DNA from: Thalassospira sp. MCCC 1A03138
GTDB lineage: Bacteria > Pseudomonadota > Alphaproteobacteria > Rhodospirillales > Thalassospiraceae
DNA length: 64,000 bases
Direction of reading: 5' to 3'
Assembly (NCBI RefSeq): GCF_002115785.1
Contig: NZ_JFJY01000004.1
Span: 124,001 to 188,000 of the forward strand
Part shown: one piece after another, positions 46,530 through 57,983 of the stretch
Layout of the letters: every line of letters starts with the position of its first letter
Numbering within the stretch: the first letter of the stretch is position 1
Made by a program: the position numbers and the translations under genes
Notes under the pieces: model-generated
The model's database searches: none
The model's input: only the letters and a program-made list of their open reading frames with translations
Told to the model about the DNA's origin: nothing

Positions 46530-47444
46530 ATGAGTGAGACTTTATACGCCCCCCTGCCTGACCGGGCCGTTATCCGGATCAGCGGGCCTGATCGCGTCAG
46601 CTTCCTTCAGGGGCTGGTGTCGAACAATATCGAAAAAATCACGGCTGACCATTCCGGCTATGGCGCGCTTTTGTCGCCGCAGGGCAAATTCCTGTTTGAT
46701 TTCTTTGTCTATCAGCAGGACGAGGACAGCCTTCTGATTGAATGCGAACGCGGCGAAGATGGTGAGCGCGCGGCCGAGCTGTTCAAAAAACTGCGCATGT
46801 ATAAATTGCGCGCCAAGGCGGAACTGACCGATGTCACCGAAAGCTATGACGTTGTCGCCGTTTTCGGCGATGGAGCCCTGAGCGCACTTGACCTGCCCGA
46901 TACGCCCGGTGCCACCGCACCGTTTGCCGACGGGATCAAGGCCGTTGATCCGCGCCTGAGTGCGATGGGCGCGCGCGTGTTACTGCCCAAGAACGAACTG
47001 GCGCAAATGGCCGCGATTGGTGCCATCGAAAGCGATGAAAGCACCTATCATCAGCACCGCGTGCTGCTTGGCCTGCCCAATGGCAGCGAGGAAATGGAAA
47101 TTGACCGTGCCATCCTGCTTGAAAACGGGTTCGAGGAACTGGGCGGCGTTGATTTCAAAAAGGGCTGCTATATGGGGCAGGAACTGACCGCGCGTACCAA
47201 ATATCGCGGGCTGGTGCGCAAACGCCTGCTGCCGATCACGATCACCGGCCCAGCCCCGGAAATTGGCACCCTGATCATGAATGGCGACAAGGAAGCCGGC
47301 ACCATCCGCAGCATCCATGGCGATGCGGGTCTTGCCCTGATCCGGCTGGAACGGATCGGCGATGATGCCGACCTGACGGCGGGGGATGCCAAAATTTCGG
47401 TCAAGATCCCCGACTGGGTCAAGTTGCCGGAAACAGCGGCCTGA
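46530..47444 (+). CDS. ygfZ: Folate-binding Fe-S maturation protein YgfZ
   Basis: YgfZ is a tetrahydrofolate-binding relative of GcvT that helps repair or assemble certain Fe-S enzymes such as MiaB. The family hallmark KGCYMGQELTARTKYRG is intact, with the conserved Cys. The N terminus reads LPDRAVIRISGPDRVSFLQGLVSNN. It is 304 residues long. It is convergent with ppdK, with a strong hairpin between the stops. Confidence 0.93.
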   Translation: MSETLYAPLPDRAVIRISGPDRVSFLQGLVSNNIEKITADHSGYGALLSPQGKFLFDFFVYQQDEDSLLIECERGEDGERAAELFKKLRMYKLRAKAELTDVTESYDVVAVFGDGALSALDLPDTPGATAPFADGIKAVDPRLSAMGARVLLPKNELAQMAAIGAIESDESTYHQHRVLLGLPNGSEEMEIDRAILLENGFEELGGVDFKKGCYMGQELTARTKYRGLVRKRLLPITITGPAPEIGTLIMNGDKEAGTIRSIHGDAGLALIRLERIGDDADLTAGDAKISVKIPDWVKLPETAA

Positions 47445-47471
47445 TCCACCGATCATCGCCTTACGAATGAA

Positions 47472-47500
47472 AAACGGCGGCAGAAATTCTGCCGCCGTTT
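47472..47500. terminator. Perfect inverted repeat between ygfZ and ppdK
   Basis: A 14-bp arm, AAACGGCGGCAGAA, is repeated inverted after one base. It can fold with a short loop and end either transcript, since A- and T-runs lie outside the stem. Confidence 0.82.
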
Positions 47501-47528
47501 GCTTTATCAGTGCTGCTTATCAGCAGCC

Positions 47529-50192
47529 TTATTTCTTGAGCGCGGCCTGTGCCGCCGCCAGTCGCGCAATCGGCACGCGATAGGGTGAACAGGACACGTA
47601 ATCCAGCCCCTGTGCCTCGCAGAAGGCGATGGAGGATGGATCACCGCCATGTTCGCCGCAAATGCCAAGCTTGATGTCAGAACGCGTTTTACGGCCACGT
47701 TCCGCGGCGATGCTTACCAGTTCGCCCACCCCTTCCTGATCAAGTGATACGAACGGATCACCGGCAAAGATATCCTTGGAAATATAGGTATCCAGGAACC
47801 GGGACGCGTCATCACGCGAAAGACCAAAGGTCGTCTGGGTCAGATCGTTGGTCCCGAAGCTGAAGAATTCGGCTTCTTCGGCGATTTCACCGGCCCGAAG
47901 GGCGGCGCGCGGCAATTCGATCATCGTGCCGACAAGGAATTCGAGCTTGGCCGATTTTTCGGTTTCGACCTCGCCTGCAACCTTGATGATCGCGGCCTTG
48001 AGTATTTCGAGCTCTTTCTTGCCGACAATCAGCGGAATCATGATTTCCGGAATGACCGGATCGCCACCATCCTTTGAAACCTCGATCGCGGCTTCGAATA
48101 TCGCACGCGCCTGCATTTCATAAATTTCCGGATAGCTGATGCCAAGACGGCACCCGCGATGCCCCAGCATCGGGTTGGCTTCCGAAAGTTCCAGCAAACG
48201 GCGACGCACAACGACCTCTGCCACGCCCGCCGCATTGGCGACCTCGGCGATTTCGTTGTCGCCATGCGGAAGGAATTCATGCAATGGCGGATCCAGCAGA
48301 CGGATCGTGACCGGCAGGCCCTTCATGATCCGGAACAGGTCAATGAAGTCCTGACGTTGATAGGGCAGAAGTTTATCAAGTGCCGCACGACGGCCTTTTT
48401 CCGTATCGGCCAGGATCATTTCGCGCATGGAAATGATGCGTGCCGGATCAAAGAACATATGTTCGGTCCGGCAAAGGCCGATCCCCTCGGCGCCAAAGCC
48501 ACGGGCGGTTGCCGCGTCATCAGGCGTTTCCGCGTTGGTGCGAACCTTAAGGCGGCGCACACCATCCGCCCATTCCATCAACTGGGAAAAATCACCGGAA
48601 AGGTCGGGCTTAAGCGTTGCCACCTCGCCCAGCATGACCTCGCCGGTCGCACCGTCAAGGGTGATGACATCCCCTTCTTTCAGGGTCACGCCGCCCGACG
48701 TCATGGTTTTGCTGGCATAGTCAATCTTGACCTGACCGGCGCCGCAAACACATGGCGTCCCCATGCCGCGTGCGACGACGGCGGCGTGGCTGGTCATGCC
48801 GCCGCGTGATGTCAGAATACCCTCGGCAGCATGCATGCCGGCAATGTCTTCGGGGCTGGTTTCGATGCGCACCAGAATGACCTTGCGGCCCCGGTTATGC
48901 ACCCAGTCCTCGGCGACCTCGGCGGAAAAGACAATCTGCCCGGATGCAGCACCAGGCGATGCCGGAAGCCCCATGCCAATCACCTTGCGTTCCGCATCGG
49001 GATCAAGGGTCGGGTGCAGCAACTGGTCAAGCTGTGCAGGATCAACACGGCGAAGGGCATCTTCACGCGAGATTACATTGGCTTGGCACATTTCAACCGC
49101 GATGCGAAGGGCGGCCTTGGCGGTGCGTTTGCCTGCGCGGGTTTGCAGCATGTAAAGCTTGCCGGACTCGACGGTAAATTCCATGTCCTGCATGTCGCGA
49201 TAATGGGATTCAAGCCTGTCGCGGATATCGCAAAGTTCGCCAAAGACGCCGGGCATGGCTTCTTCCATCGACAGAAGGTCGGAACCGGACTCTTCACGTT
49301 CGATTTTGGTCAATGGTGCCGGGGTACGAATGCCCGCCACGACGTCCTCGCCCTGCGCATTGATCAGATATTCGCCGTAAAAACGGTTTTCACCGGTTGA
49401 CGGATTGCGCGAGAAGCAGACACCGGTCGCACAATCATCGCCCATATTGCCAAAGACCATGGCCTGAACATTGACCGCCGTGCCCCAGCTTGCCGGGATA
49501 TTGTGCAGGCGACGGTATGTATTGGCGCGCGCATTCATCCAGCTTCCGAAAACCGCACCAATCGCGCCCCAAAGCTGTTCGCGCGGGTCCTGCGGGAAGG
49601 GACGGCCAAGTTCGGCATCAACCTTTTTCTTGAAGCCCTGAACCACCGCCTGCCAGTCATCGGCATCCATATCGGTATCAAGGACATAGCCCCTGTCTTC
49701 CTTGTGGATTTCAAGGATTTCCTCGAAATGGTAATGATCGACGCCAAGCACCACATCGCCATACATCTGAATGAAGCGACGATAGCTGTCATACGCAAAA
49801 CGGCGGTCACCAGAGACCGCCGCCAAACCTTCAACCGTTTCGTCATTCAGGCCCAGATTGAGAACCGTGTCCATCATGCCAGGCATCGAAGCACGTGCGC
49901 CGGAACGAACGGAAACCAGCAACGGGTCCTTGGGATTACCAAATTTGCGACCGACCAGGGCTTCGACAGCAGCAAGCGACTTTTCGACTTCGGCTTCAAG
50001 ACCGTCTGGATAGGCACGGTCATTGTCATAAAATGCCGTGCAGACTTCGGTCGTGATGGTAAAGCCGGGCGGGACCGGAAGGCCGAGATTGCTCATCTCG
50101 GCAAGGTTGGCACCTTTACCGCCCAAAAGCTCGCGCATATCGGAACGTCCTTCGGCGCTACCGCCACCGAAGCCGTAAACCCATTTGGTCAT
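47529..50192 (-). CDS. ppdK: Pyruvate, phosphate dikinase
   Basis: PPDK interconverts pyruvate, ATP and phosphate with PEP, AMP and pyrophosphate. The 887 residues begin with the nucleotide domain (VYGFGGGSAEGRSDMRELLGGKGANLAEM), carry the phospho-His in GGMTSHAAVVARGMGTPCV, and end with the PEP domain (FFSFGTNDLTQTTFGLSRDD and GICGEHGGDP with the catalytic Cys). The length is normal for bacteria. It follows glyS after 58 bases on the same strand. Confidence 0.97.
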   Translation of the reverse strand: MTKWVYGFGGGSAEGRSDMRELLGGKGANLAEMSNLGLPVPPGFTITTEVCTAFYDNDRAYPDGLEAEVEKSLAAVEALVGRKFGNPKDPLLVSVRSGARASMPGMMDTVLNLGLNDETVEGLAAVSGDRRFAYDSYRRFIQMYGDVVLGVDHYHFEEILEIHKEDRGYVLDTDMDADDWQAVVQGFKKKVDAELGRPFPQDPREQLWGAIGAVFGSWMNARANTYRRLHNIPASWGTAVNVQAMVFGNMGDDCATGVCFSRNPSTGENRFYGEYLINAQGEDVVAGIRTPAPLTKIEREESGSDLLSMEEAMPGVFGELCDIRDRLESHYRDMQDMEFTVESGKLYMLQTRAGKRTAKAALRIAVEMCQANVISREDALRRVDPAQLDQLLHPTLDPDAERKVIGMGLPASPGAASGQIVFSAEVAEDWVHNRGRKVILVRIETSPEDIAGMHAAEGILTSRGGMTSHAAVVARGMGTPCVCGAGQVKIDYASKTMTSGGVTLKEGDVITLDGATGEVMLGEVATLKPDLSGDFSQLMEWADGVRRLKVRTNAETPDDAATARGFGAEGIGLCRTEHMFFDPARIISMREMILADTEKGRRAALDKLLPYQRQDFIDLFRIMKGLPVTIRLLDPPLHEFLPHGDNEIAEVANAAGVAEVVVRRRLLELSEANPMLGHRGCRLGISYPEIYEMQARAIFEAAIEVSKDGGDPVIPEIMIPLIVGKKELEILKAAIIKVAGEVETEKSAKLEFLVGTMIELPRAALRAGEIAEEAEFFSFGTNDLTQTTFGLSRDDASRFLDTYISKDIFAGDPFVSLDQEGVGELVSIAAERGRKTRSDIKLGICGEHGGDPSSIAFCEAQGLDYVSCSPYRVPIARLAAAQAALKK

Positions 50193-50250
50193 CTTGCCTT
50201 TTCCTCATCTGGTCAAGGCGATCCGGAATTCCGGGCGACCCCGACCTTAT

Positions 50251-52314
50251 TTATGACTCGATCTTCGAGAAATCGGCAATGTCATGCAAGGCAGTGCGAA
50301 TTTGCGCCAGCAGTTTAAGGCGGTTGGCACGTTCGTCTGCCTTGTCACTATTTACCGTGACCCCTTCGAAGAATGCATCGACCGGTCCGCGCAGATGCGC
50401 GAATTCGGCCATAGCCGCGGCATAGTTCTCGGCCCGCAGAAGCGGCAAGGCCTTATGCCGGACATTGATGAGCGCCTCATAGAGCTTGCGTTCCTCGTCC
50501 TGCGTCAGAAGATCGGCGGACACATCCGCATCATAGGATTTTTCATCCTTCTTCTCTTCGATACGCAGGATATTGGACGCGCGCTTGTACCCGGCCATAA
50601 GGTTGACGCCGCTTTCACCCGACACAAAATCGGCAAGCGCATCAACACGGGCCAGAAGGCGGACAAGATCGTCCTCGCCATCCAGTGCAAACACGGCAGA
50701 CACCAGATCATGGCGTACGCCCTGTTCACGCAGATGGACTTTCAGGCGGTCGGCAAAGAATGCCAGAAGTTCGTCAACCGCCTCGTCACGACGAATAGAG
50801 GCCGGATATTGGGAAACGGCAAAGGCAAATGCGCGACGCAGCGGTACGCGCAAACCGTTTTCCAGAACCAGCCGGATGACACCCAATGCCGCACGACGCA
50901 GCGCGAACGGGTCTTTTGAACCGGTCGGCTTTTCATCGATGGTAAAGAACCCGGCAAGGGTATCGAGCTTCTCGGCCAAGGCAACAGCCACCGAAACAGG
51001 TGCGGTCGGACACATATCCGACGGACCGGCCGGTGCATAATGCTGCGCAATGGCGTTGGCGACTTCGGGGGCTTCGCCGTCATTCTCGGCGTAGTATTTC
51101 CCCATCAGTCCCTGAAGTTCGGTAAATTCGAACACCATGTTCGACACCAGATCGGCCTTGGCAATTTCCGCCGCCCGATCGGCAAGTTTGACATCGCAGC
51201 CCGGAATATCGGCTGAAAGTTCGCGTGCCAGTCCGCGTAGGCGCAGAACACGCTCCGCCAGCGAGCCAAGTTTGGCATGGAACACGATGTTATCAAGTTT
51301 CGGCAGACGCGCTTCGAGCGTCACTTTCCGATCCTGATCCCAGAAGAATTTCGCATCATGCAGGCGTGCGCGCAAAACGCGTTCGTTCCCGGCAATGATC
51401 TGCGCGTTGGCATCCAGCGTCACCATGTTTGAAATGGTGATGAAGCGCGCGGCAAGTTTGCCCGTGCTGTCTTCGACGACGAAATATTTCTGATGTTCGC
51501 GCATCGAGGTTTCCAGAACCTCGCGCGGGATATCCATGAACTGGTCATCGACCTTGCCCATGACGGGTACGGGCCATTCGACCAGACCGCAGACTTCTTC
51601 AAGAAGCCCGTTATCTTCCAGAAGCGTGAAACCTTCTGATGCCGCAAGTTTGCGCGCGCCGTCCAGAATGACTTTTTTGCGTTCTTCGCGGTCCAGCATC
51701 ACCTTGGCAAAGGCAAGCTTCGCCTTGTATTCGGTGGCATTGGCAACGCTAAAGGTGGCCGGTGCCAGGAACCGGTGGCCGCTTGTGATATTGCCGGCCG
51801 TTACCGGGCCAAACGATGCCGGGATCACCTTGCCGTCAAACAGGCACAGGATCCGGTCAAGCTGACGGACCCAGCGGACTTTCTGATCAGCCCAGCGCAT
51901 CGATTTCGGCCAGGGCAGTTTTGCCATGGCGTCTTCGATGATGTCCTTGATGACATCCGCGCTATCGCGGCCTTTCTGTTCGACAATCGCAAACAGGAAA
52001 ACACCCTTGGGCGTTTCGCGCTTTTCGCATTGTTCCAGCGTCACACCATTGCCCGCCAGAAAACCGGCAATCGCCTTTTCCGGGGCATCGGCACGCGGGC
52101 CACGGCGTTCTTCGCGAAGGTCCGGCTGTTTGTCCGGCAAACCATCAATGATCAGGGTCAGACGGCGCGGTGTTACCAGTGCCTCGACATTATCAAACGC
52201 AAGGTCGGCGGCCTTCAGGCCATCGGTAACCAGTTTGGTCAGATCCTCGGAAGCACGCGCCTGCATGCGGGCCGGAATTTCTTCCGAAAACAGTTCAAGC
52301 AGCAATTCGGCCAT
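50251..52314 (-). CDS. glyS: Glycyl-tRNA synthetase, beta subunit
   Basis: This is the tRNA-binding chain of the alpha2beta2 bacterial GlyRS. The 687 residues begin with [16 protein letters not shown] and contain [25 protein letters not shown], and a HD-like middle ([33 protein letters not shown]). The C-terminal anticodon-binding region ends near [29 protein letters not shown] lies before the ATG, three bases after the glyQ stop. Confidence 0.97.
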   Translation of the reverse strand: MAELLLELFSEEIPARMQARASEDLTKLVTDGLKAADLAFDNVEALVTPRRLTLIIDGLPDKQPDLREERRGPRADAPEKAIAGFLAGNGVTLEQCEKRETPKGVFLFAIVEQKGRDSADVIKDIIEDAMAKLPWPKSMRWADQKVRWVRQLDRILCLFDGKVIPASFGPVTAGNITSGHRFLAPATFSVANATEYKAKLAFAKVMLDREERKKVILDGARKLAASEGFTLLEDNGLLEEVCGLVEWPVPVMGKVDDQFMDIPREVLETSMREHQKYFVVEDSTGKLAARFITISNMVTLDANAQIIAGNERVLRARLHDAKFFWDQDRKVTLEARLPKLDNIVFHAKLGSLAERVLRLRGLARELSADIPGCDVKLADRAAEIAKADLVSNMVFEFTELQGLMGKYYAENDGEAPEVANAIAQHYAPAGPSDMCPTAPVSVAVALAEKLDTLAGFFTIDEKPTGSKDPFALRRAALGVIRLVLENGLRVPLRRAFAFAVSQYPASIRRDEAVDELLAFFADRLKVHLREQGVRHDLVSAVFALDGEDDLVRLLARVDALADFVSGESGVNLMAGYKRASNILRIEEKKDEKSYDADVSADLLTQDEERKLYEALINVRHKALPLLRAENYAAAMAEFAHLRGPVDAFFEGVTVNSDKADERANRLKLLAQIRTALHDIADFSKIES

Positions 52315-52317
52315 GAC

Positions 52318-53208
52318 TTATGCCTCCTCTTTCAAATGCCCGCGCGAACGAAGCCACGCCTCGCAGCAGGATTTCGACATGTCGCGCACACGGCCGATAT
52401 AAGCCGCACGTTCGGTGACCGAAATCACGCCGCGCGCATCGAGGAGGTTAAAGATATGGCTGGCCTTCATTGTCTGCTCGTAGGCCGGAAGCGCAAGACC
52501 GCGTTCGATATTGACCGCACATTCGGCCTGCGCGTCCTTGAAATGCTGGAACAGCATATCGGTATTGGCGACTTCGAAGTTATAGGTCGACTGTTCCTTT
52601 TCGTTCTGCAGGAACACATCGCCATAGCTGACGCCATTGCCGTTATAATCAAGGTCATAGACGTTTTCGACGCCCTGGATATACATCGCCAGACGTTCCA
52701 GACCATAGGTCAGCTCGACCGGGACCGGGTCGCATTCAAAACCGCCAACCTGTTGGAAATAGGTGAACTGGGTGACTTCCATCCCGTCCAGCCACACTTC
52801 CCAGCCAAGGCCCCACGCGCCCAAAGTCGGGCTTTCCCAATCGTCTTCGACGAAACGGATATCATGCGCCATCGGGTCAATGCCCAGATGCGCCAGCGAG
52901 CCAAGGTAAAGTTCCTGCGAATTGGCCGGTGACGGCTTCATCAGGACCTGGAACTGGTAATAGTGCTGCAAACGGTTCGGGTTTTCGCCGTAACGACCAT
53001 CGGTCGGGCGGCGTGACGGCTGCACATAGGCCGCATTCCAGCTTTCCGGACCCAGCGCGCGCAACGTGGTTGCGGTGTGGAAGGTACCGGCACCGACTTC
53101 AAGGTCATAGGGCTGCAGGATGACACAACCCTGATCGGCCCAATAGCTTTGCAGGCGGAGAATGATTTCCTGGAATGAAGGGGGACGTTGCGACCCGTCG
53201 AGCGCCAT
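52318..53208 (-). CDS. glyQ: Glycyl-tRNA synthetase, alpha subunit
   Basis: This is the catalytic class II chain of heterotetrameric GlyRS, which charges glycine to tRNA-Gly. The 296 residues include [53 protein letters not shown] with the ATP-binding Arg, and [21 protein letters not shown]. It begins the glyQ-glyS-ppdK set. Upstream, 247 bases hold no evident riboswitch or T-box. Confidence 0.97.
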   Translation of the reverse strand: MALDGSQRPPSFQEIILRLQSYWADQGCVILQPYDLEVGAGTFHTATTLRALGPESWNAAYVQPSRRPTDGRYGENPNRLQHYYQFQVLMKPSPANSQELYLGSLAHLGIDPMAHDIRFVEDDWESPTLGAWGLGWEVWLDGMEVTQFTYFQQVGGFECDPVPVELTYGLERLAMYIQGVENVYDLDYNGNGVSYGDVFLQNEKEQSTYNFEVANTDMLFQHFKDAQAECAVNIERGLALPAYEQTMKASHIFNLLDARGVISVTERAAYIGRVRDMSKSCCEAWLRSRGHLKEEA

Positions 53209-53455
53209 TGCGCGAACTCACTTTGATGTTGTCGGTAAATTTAGAGCGGCAAGCTACCGCCCCACCCCGTCGGGGTCAAGAACGCAAAAGCCCTGAGTGG
53301 GCCTGAATTTAGCGCTTTTTATGACGTCCCGCCGAATCTTATACCGCGTTGCAGCATACAACATCCGTGCAACAACCGGTTTTTCCAAGCGAAATCACGG
53401 CCTGTTGGGCGAAAGTCGAAGAAATCAGCAAAGGAAAATATGCCGTCCGCGCAAC

Positions 53456-53689
53456 TCAGACTTCGCAAACATGCGCGCTGCCTTCGGCGTGATAGACACC
53501 GCATTTCGGGCATTTTTCAAGATCATGCGCCACAGCTTCCTGTTTCTGCTGTTTGGCTTTCTTGTCATGTGCCTTCTGTTTTGGCTGTTCCTGCCCGGAA
53601 ACCTGATTCTTGCGGGTAAACAGCTTGAAGCCCTGCCATACCACCACAACGATCAGTGCGGTAAAAAGGATTTTCGATAAACTCAGCAT
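53456..53689 (-). CDS. Small membrane protein with C-terminal zinc ribbon
   Basis: From MLSLSKILFTALI the 77-residue protein has one transmembrane helix (about 7-20), a Lys-, Gln- and Glu-rich linker, and a Cys/His tail (CPKCGVYH...AHVCEV) that could bind zinc. This is the layout of the PP0621-like small proteins. The function is unknown. A longer reading to 53752 lacks a better start. It is downstream of the chemoreceptor on the same strand. Confidence 0.68.
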   Translation of the reverse strand: MLSLSKILFTALIVVVVWQGFKLFTRKNQVSGQEQPKQKAHDKKAKQQKQEAVAHDLEKCPKCGVYHAEGSAHVCEV

Positions 53690-53805
53690 GGCATTTCCCG
53701 TCAATTGGGCATTGGATGTGCGCACCGTAAAGTCAAAAAGTTCGCGGTTCAACCCAAATGGGTATGCCCACCGCGCCGAGGATCAGCCATCCGGTACAAA
53801 CAAGG

Positions 53806-53836
53806 ATGCCGCCCGGCGAGCCGGACGGCATTTTTC
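53806..53836 (+). terminator. Hairpin downstream of the first chemoreceptor gene
   Basis: ATGCCG-CCGG pairs with CCGG-CGGCAT with one mismatch over a 4-base loop. Its T-run is on the plus strand, away from the flanking minus-strand genes, which is odd. It could still attenuate minus-strand transcripts. Confidence 0.45.
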
Positions 53837-53852
53837 ATTTCATACCAATAGC

Positions 53853-55541
53853 CTAGGCGGTTTTCACACCAGACAGGAATGCGCTGACGATCTCACGCAT
53901 TTTTTCGGCTTCATGCGACAGCTCCGAAGACGCCTGCAATACGTCTTTGGCAACCCCGCCGGCACTTTGAACCGCATTGGTGACTTCGTGAATGTTTTCA
54001 TTCACGTCTTCGGTACCTTTCGCGGCTTCATCAACATTTCGGGCGATCTCGCCGGTTGCGACCTGCTGCTGTTCGACGGCGGCGGCGATACTGCTCGAAA
54101 TTTCGTTTATCTTCTCGATGGTTTCCGCAATAGAGGAAATGGCAGCTACCGCTTCTTCAGTCGCGGCACGCGTTGCTTCAATTTGTTCGCCGATATCGGC
54201 CGTTGCCCGGGACGTCTGGCTCGCAAGGTTCTTGACTTCGCTTGCGACAACAGCAAACCCCTTGCCAGCCTCTCCGGCACGTGCGGCTTCGATCGTTGCA
54301 TTCAATGCCAGCAAATTGGTTTGCCCTGCAATGTCATTGATCAGGCTCACGACTTCGCCGATCTTGACGGAAGCCTGTTGCAGGTTGCCAACAACCTGCC
54401 CGGTATGACCGGCCTGATCAACAGCCTGCTTTGAGACCTGGGCTGCCATCGAAACATCCTGTGCGATCTGGCTGATCGATGCCGAAAGCTCTTCTGCCGC
54501 AGAGGCAACAGTCTGGACATTGCCCGCCGCCTGCGTTGCAGCCGATGCCACAGCCGACGACTGCGTTATTGCCTGCTGCGAAGTTGCCGACAGTGTCGAC
54601 GCATTTGCCTGAAGCTCCGTTGCAGCCGAGGCAACCGCCCCGATGGTTTTGCCAGCACTCAGATCAAAATCCTGGGTGAGTTTTTCAATACGCTCAGACC
54701 GTTCTGCGCGTTCTTTCTGATTTTTTGCCTCAATCTCTGCAAGACGCTCGGCTTCTATCATGTTATCGCGGAAGACCTGAACAGCATCAGCCATGCTGCC
54801 AACTTCGTCACCACGTCCCACGCCCGGGATTGTGACGGTTTTGTCCCCTCCAGCAAGGCGGCTCATCGCTGCCGTCATGTCGCGGATCGGGTTGGCAATA
54901 AGCCGTGACAACCCGAACGAAAACACAATGGTCAAAGTCGCAACGACCAAAGCAACCGCAATCATCAAACCTCTGGAAAGCGCGAATTCTTTGTCACCGA
55001 TATCTGACGCTTGGCGGCCACCGGCCTCGTTCATATCGACCAGTTCGAGCAAGGCGCCACGAAGCTCTATGCTGGTCTGGCGCGCATCCTCGAACATCAC
55101 CTTGCGCGCCTGTTCGTCTTGGTTTTTGTTCGAAAATGCAAGAGCGCGCTCCAAATGGCCGTTAAATTGGGCAATCAGGGCTTTGGCTTTTTGCCACTTC
55201 TGGCGCTCTTCATTTGACGAAATCAAAGCCTCGTAAGTTTTAATTTCTTCTGATTGCTGCTTTTGCAACTCGAGGGTACGGCCCTCATATTCTTCCTTGT
55301 CAGTCGCATCACTTGACAGGATATGCGACAGACCGGTCAGCCTGATAAGGTTCGAAGACGTAACGATCTCATTCACAGCTTTGATACTGGGCATCCAGTT
55401 TTCAGCAAGAGCCGTCGACGTATCGTTAATAGTGTCCATTTTCATGACGGCAAAGACACTGGCGAAGACGTTTAGAATAAACATAGCCCCGAAGGCGAAC
55501 GTTAACTTTTTAGATATCTTAAGATTGGTGAGCGCGTTCAT
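53853..55541 (-). CDS. Methyl-accepting chemotaxis protein (4HB_MCP-HAMP-MA), copy 1
   Basis: The 562-residue transmembrane chemoreceptor has a helix at about 12-33, a helical-bundle sensor domain (about 34-185), a second membrane helix ([21 protein letters not shown]), a HAMP domain ([21 protein letters not shown]), and a long signalling coiled coil with the conserved hairpin tip [33 protein letters not shown]. It ends without an NWxxF pentapeptide. GGGGAAAG precedes the ATG. The C-terminal half is nearly identical to the neighbour at 56019. Confidence 0.94.
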   Translation of the reverse strand: MNALTNLKISKKLTFAFGAMFILNVFASVFAVMKMDTINDTSTALAENWMPSIKAVNEIVTSSNLIRLTGLSHILSSDATDKEEYEGRTLELQKQQSEEIKTYEALISSNEERQKWQKAKALIAQFNGHLERALAFSNKNQDEQARKVMFEDARQTSIELRGALLELVDMNEAGGRQASDIGDKEFALSRGLMIAVALVVATLTIVFSFGLSRLIANPIRDMTAAMSRLAGGDKTVTIPGVGRGDEVGSMADAVQVFRDNMIEAERLAEIEAKNQKERAERSERIEKLTQDFDLSAGKTIGAVASAATELQANASTLSATSQQAITQSSAVASAATQAAGNVQTVASAAEELSASISQIAQDVSMAAQVSKQAVDQAGHTGQVVGNLQQASVKIGEVVSLINDIAGQTNLLALNATIEAARAGEAGKGFAVVASEVKNLASQTSRATADIGEQIEATRAATEEAVAAISSIAETIEKINEISSSIAAAVEQQQVATGEIARNVDEAAKGTEDVNENIHEVTNAVQSAGGVAKDVLQASSELSHEAEKMREIVSAFLSGVKTA

Positions 55542-56018
55542 TTCTTTCCCCAATAAAACACGAGGTTTTCCGCTCTCAAGCACAAGAAAATTTCAATTTT
55601 TGAAATGCTTTGACTCGCGACAATAAAATTAATGACCACAAGTCATTAATTGAACGAAAAACAATAGCTTCGTACACTTGGGATTACTCTTTTGCACATT
55701 TAAAAATTGCATACCTCCCAAGATGAATATCTTCTCCGCCAAAAATTCGTATTGATACATCGGCCCCAAAAAGGACCCAAGACATCACCCCGGCACTCCA
55801 GGTCGGGTATTCCCGAAGTCACAGGATCGCTTTAGTCAGAATTTAAATGCACTCGTCTAAAGTTAAATTCGAATACATGTAGGGCTTATTGAAACCGCGT
55901 CGCATTTGAGGACATAAAATCCGTTCTTTTTTTGCAAAACACTCTCCCTTGGCTGTAACAATTAAAAAAAGTCGCCCAGCGAACTGGACGACTTTGATCT
56001 TGGCGAAAGGCTTGCTCT
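55542..56018. other. AT-rich 477-bp spacer between the two chemoreceptor genes
   Basis: No coding frame is convincing. The part next to 56018 holds the terminator of the upstream chemoreceptor. The remainder is the probable promoter region of the downstream one and has lower GC than its neighbours. Confidence 0.6.
55963..55995 (-). terminator. Terminator of the second chemoreceptor gene
   Basis: On the minus strand AAAGTCGTCCAG pairs with CTGGGCGACTTT around TTCG with one wobble, then a long T-run follows. It lies 23 bases after the stop at 56019. Confidence 0.88.
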
Positions 56019-57707
56019 TTACGCGCTTTTTACCCCCTGAAGGAAGGCACTCACGATATCACGCATTCTTTCTGCTTCTTTTGAAAGCTCTGACGACGCC
56101 TGCAGAACGTCACGAGCAACACCGCCTGCACTCTGCACAGCATCGGTGACCTCATGAATATTTTCATTCACGTCTTCCGTGCCCTTGGCTGCCTCGTCGA
56201 CATTACGGGCAATCTCGCCGGTTGCAACCTGCTGCTCTTCTACAGCAGCGGCAATGCTACTCGATATTTCGTTGATCTTTTCAATGACCTCCGCAATCGA
56301 GGCAATGGCTGAGACAGCTTCATCGGTCGCAGCCCGGGTAGCGGCAATCTGTTCACCGATATCAGCTGTTGCACGCGACGTTTGACTGGCGAGGTTTTTA
56401 ACCTCACTGGCGACAACAGCAAACCCTTTACCGGCGTCACCGGCCCGCGCAGCCTCAATTGTCGCGTTGAGCGCCAGAAGATTAGTCTGACCTGCTATGT
56501 CTTCGATCAGGTTGACAACTTCACCAATTCGAACAGATGCCTGTTGCAAGTTACCAACAACTTGTCCGGTGTGACTAGCACGCTCCACGGCCTCTTTGGA
56601 AACAGCTGCCGCTTGAGAGACGTCTTGCGCAATTTGACTGATTGAAGCCGAAAGCTCCTCAGCTGCTGATGCGACAGTCTGAACATTACCCGCAGCCTGT
56701 GTGGCAGCGGAGGCCACAGCCGCCGACTGTGAAATTGCCTGTTCGGATGATGCAGATAGCGTTGAGGCATTTGCCTGAAGCTCTGTCGCTGCCGATGCAA
56801 CAGCGGAAATCGTTGCCCCCGCACTCGCATCAAATTCGCGGGTCAAATTTTCAATACGTTCGGCACGCGCTGTGCGCTCGGCCCTGTTTTTTGTTTCAAT
56901 CTCGGCAAGTCTCTCTGCCTCAATCATATTGTCGCGGAAAACCTGCACAGCATCAGCCATACTGCCGATCTCGTCGCCACGCCCCACACCCGGAATTTCA
57001 ACAGATTTGTCGCCGCCCGCAAGACGTGTCATCGCGGTAGTCATGTCACGAACAGGTACCGCAATCAAACGTGTAAGCCCAAAGGAAAACACGACAGTCA
57101 GCAGTGCCACAATGACAGCCACAACAATCATCAAGCCCCGAGCAAGAGAAAACTCTTCATCACCATCACGAGATGCCTGTTGTCCGCCTGCATCATTAAG
57201 AGATATCAAATCATTCAGCAAATCGCGCAATTCGCTATTAATCCTCGACCCATCCTCGAGCATCACAGAACGCGCCTGTTGATTTTCATTTTTCTGGGAA
57301 AAGGCCAATGCGCGATCCCAAAGAAGGTTATTTTGCGCAATGAGCGCTTTGGCCTGTTCCCATTTCTGACGTTCATCGTCAGACGAGATCAACGCTTCAT
57401 AACGCACAATCTCTTCAGCTTGCTGTTTTTCGAGTGCCTGTATTCTCTGTTCATACATCTCCATCGCTTTTTGATCTTCCGATAGAATATGAGCCAGCCC
57501 GGAAAGTCTTAGAATATTGGAGGATGTATTGATGTCGTTCACTGCCTTGATACTGGGCATCCAGTTTTCAGCAATCACAGTAGAGGTATCGTTGATCGTA
57601 CCCATTTTGACGATTGAGAACCCGCTGGAAAAAACGTTCAGGGCCAGCAGGAAGCCAAACGCAATCAGTAACTTCGTCGATATTTTCAGGTCGGATAGGA
57701 CACTCAT
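56019..57707 (-). CDS. Methyl-accepting chemotaxis protein (4HB_MCP-HAMP-MA), copy 2
   Basis: Paralogue of the receptor at 53853, with the same length class (562 residues) and domain order: membrane helix, helical-bundle sensor with [25 protein letters not shown], second helix ([20 protein letters not shown]), HAMP, and signalling domain with the tip [33 protein letters not shown]. The sensor half has diverged more than the cytoplasmic half, so the two may sense different ligands. GAGGTGAAT fixes the start. A tandem duplication is the simplest origin. Confidence 0.94.
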   Translation of the reverse strand: MSVLSDLKISTKLLIAFGFLLALNVFSSGFSIVKMGTINDTSTVIAENWMPSIKAVNDINTSSNILRLSGLAHILSEDQKAMEMYEQRIQALEKQQAEEIVRYEALISSDDERQKWEQAKALIAQNNLLWDRALAFSQKNENQQARSVMLEDGSRINSELRDLLNDLISLNDAGGQQASRDGDEEFSLARGLMIVVAVIVALLTVVFSFGLTRLIAVPVRDMTTAMTRLAGGDKSVEIPGVGRGDEIGSMADAVQVFRDNMIEAERLAEIETKNRAERTARAERIENLTREFDASAGATISAVASAATELQANASTLSASSEQAISQSAAVASAATQAAGNVQTVASAAEELSASISQIAQDVSQAAAVSKEAVERASHTGQVVGNLQQASVRIGEVVNLIEDIAGQTNLLALNATIEAARAGDAGKGFAVVASEVKNLASQTSRATADIGEQIAATRAATDEAVSAIASIAEVIEKINEISSSIAAAVEEQQVATGEIARNVDEAAKGTEDVNENIHEVTDAVQSAGGVARDVLQASSELSKEAERMRDIVSAFLQGVKSA

Positions 57708-57983
57708 ATTCACCTCGATGAACCGTTCTAGGCCACTCAAATTCGGCGTTTCTGCGAAACGGCCATCAGGCCCTGTCGACGGATTCAGCGAGTACTCGGC
57801 GAAAAGACTAAAAGCTATTTCACATTAGCGCATTACTTGATCGCCCTGCTTCGCCCTTTCAAGATGCGGGCAAAAATTTATCGTTCTAAAACCTGAAATT
57901 GTTTTTTAGATTGTAGAGGGAATCTTTTCGTCTGCTAAAAAACAGCTCACTGAAAAGATTAACGCCTTAAAGGGCACGGAACA

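Noticed and set aside
53209-53455. Leader regulation (T-box or glycine riboswitch) of glyQS
   Set aside because: The 247-base leader has a small GC hairpin but no recognisable T-box, specifier loop or glycine-aptamer motif.
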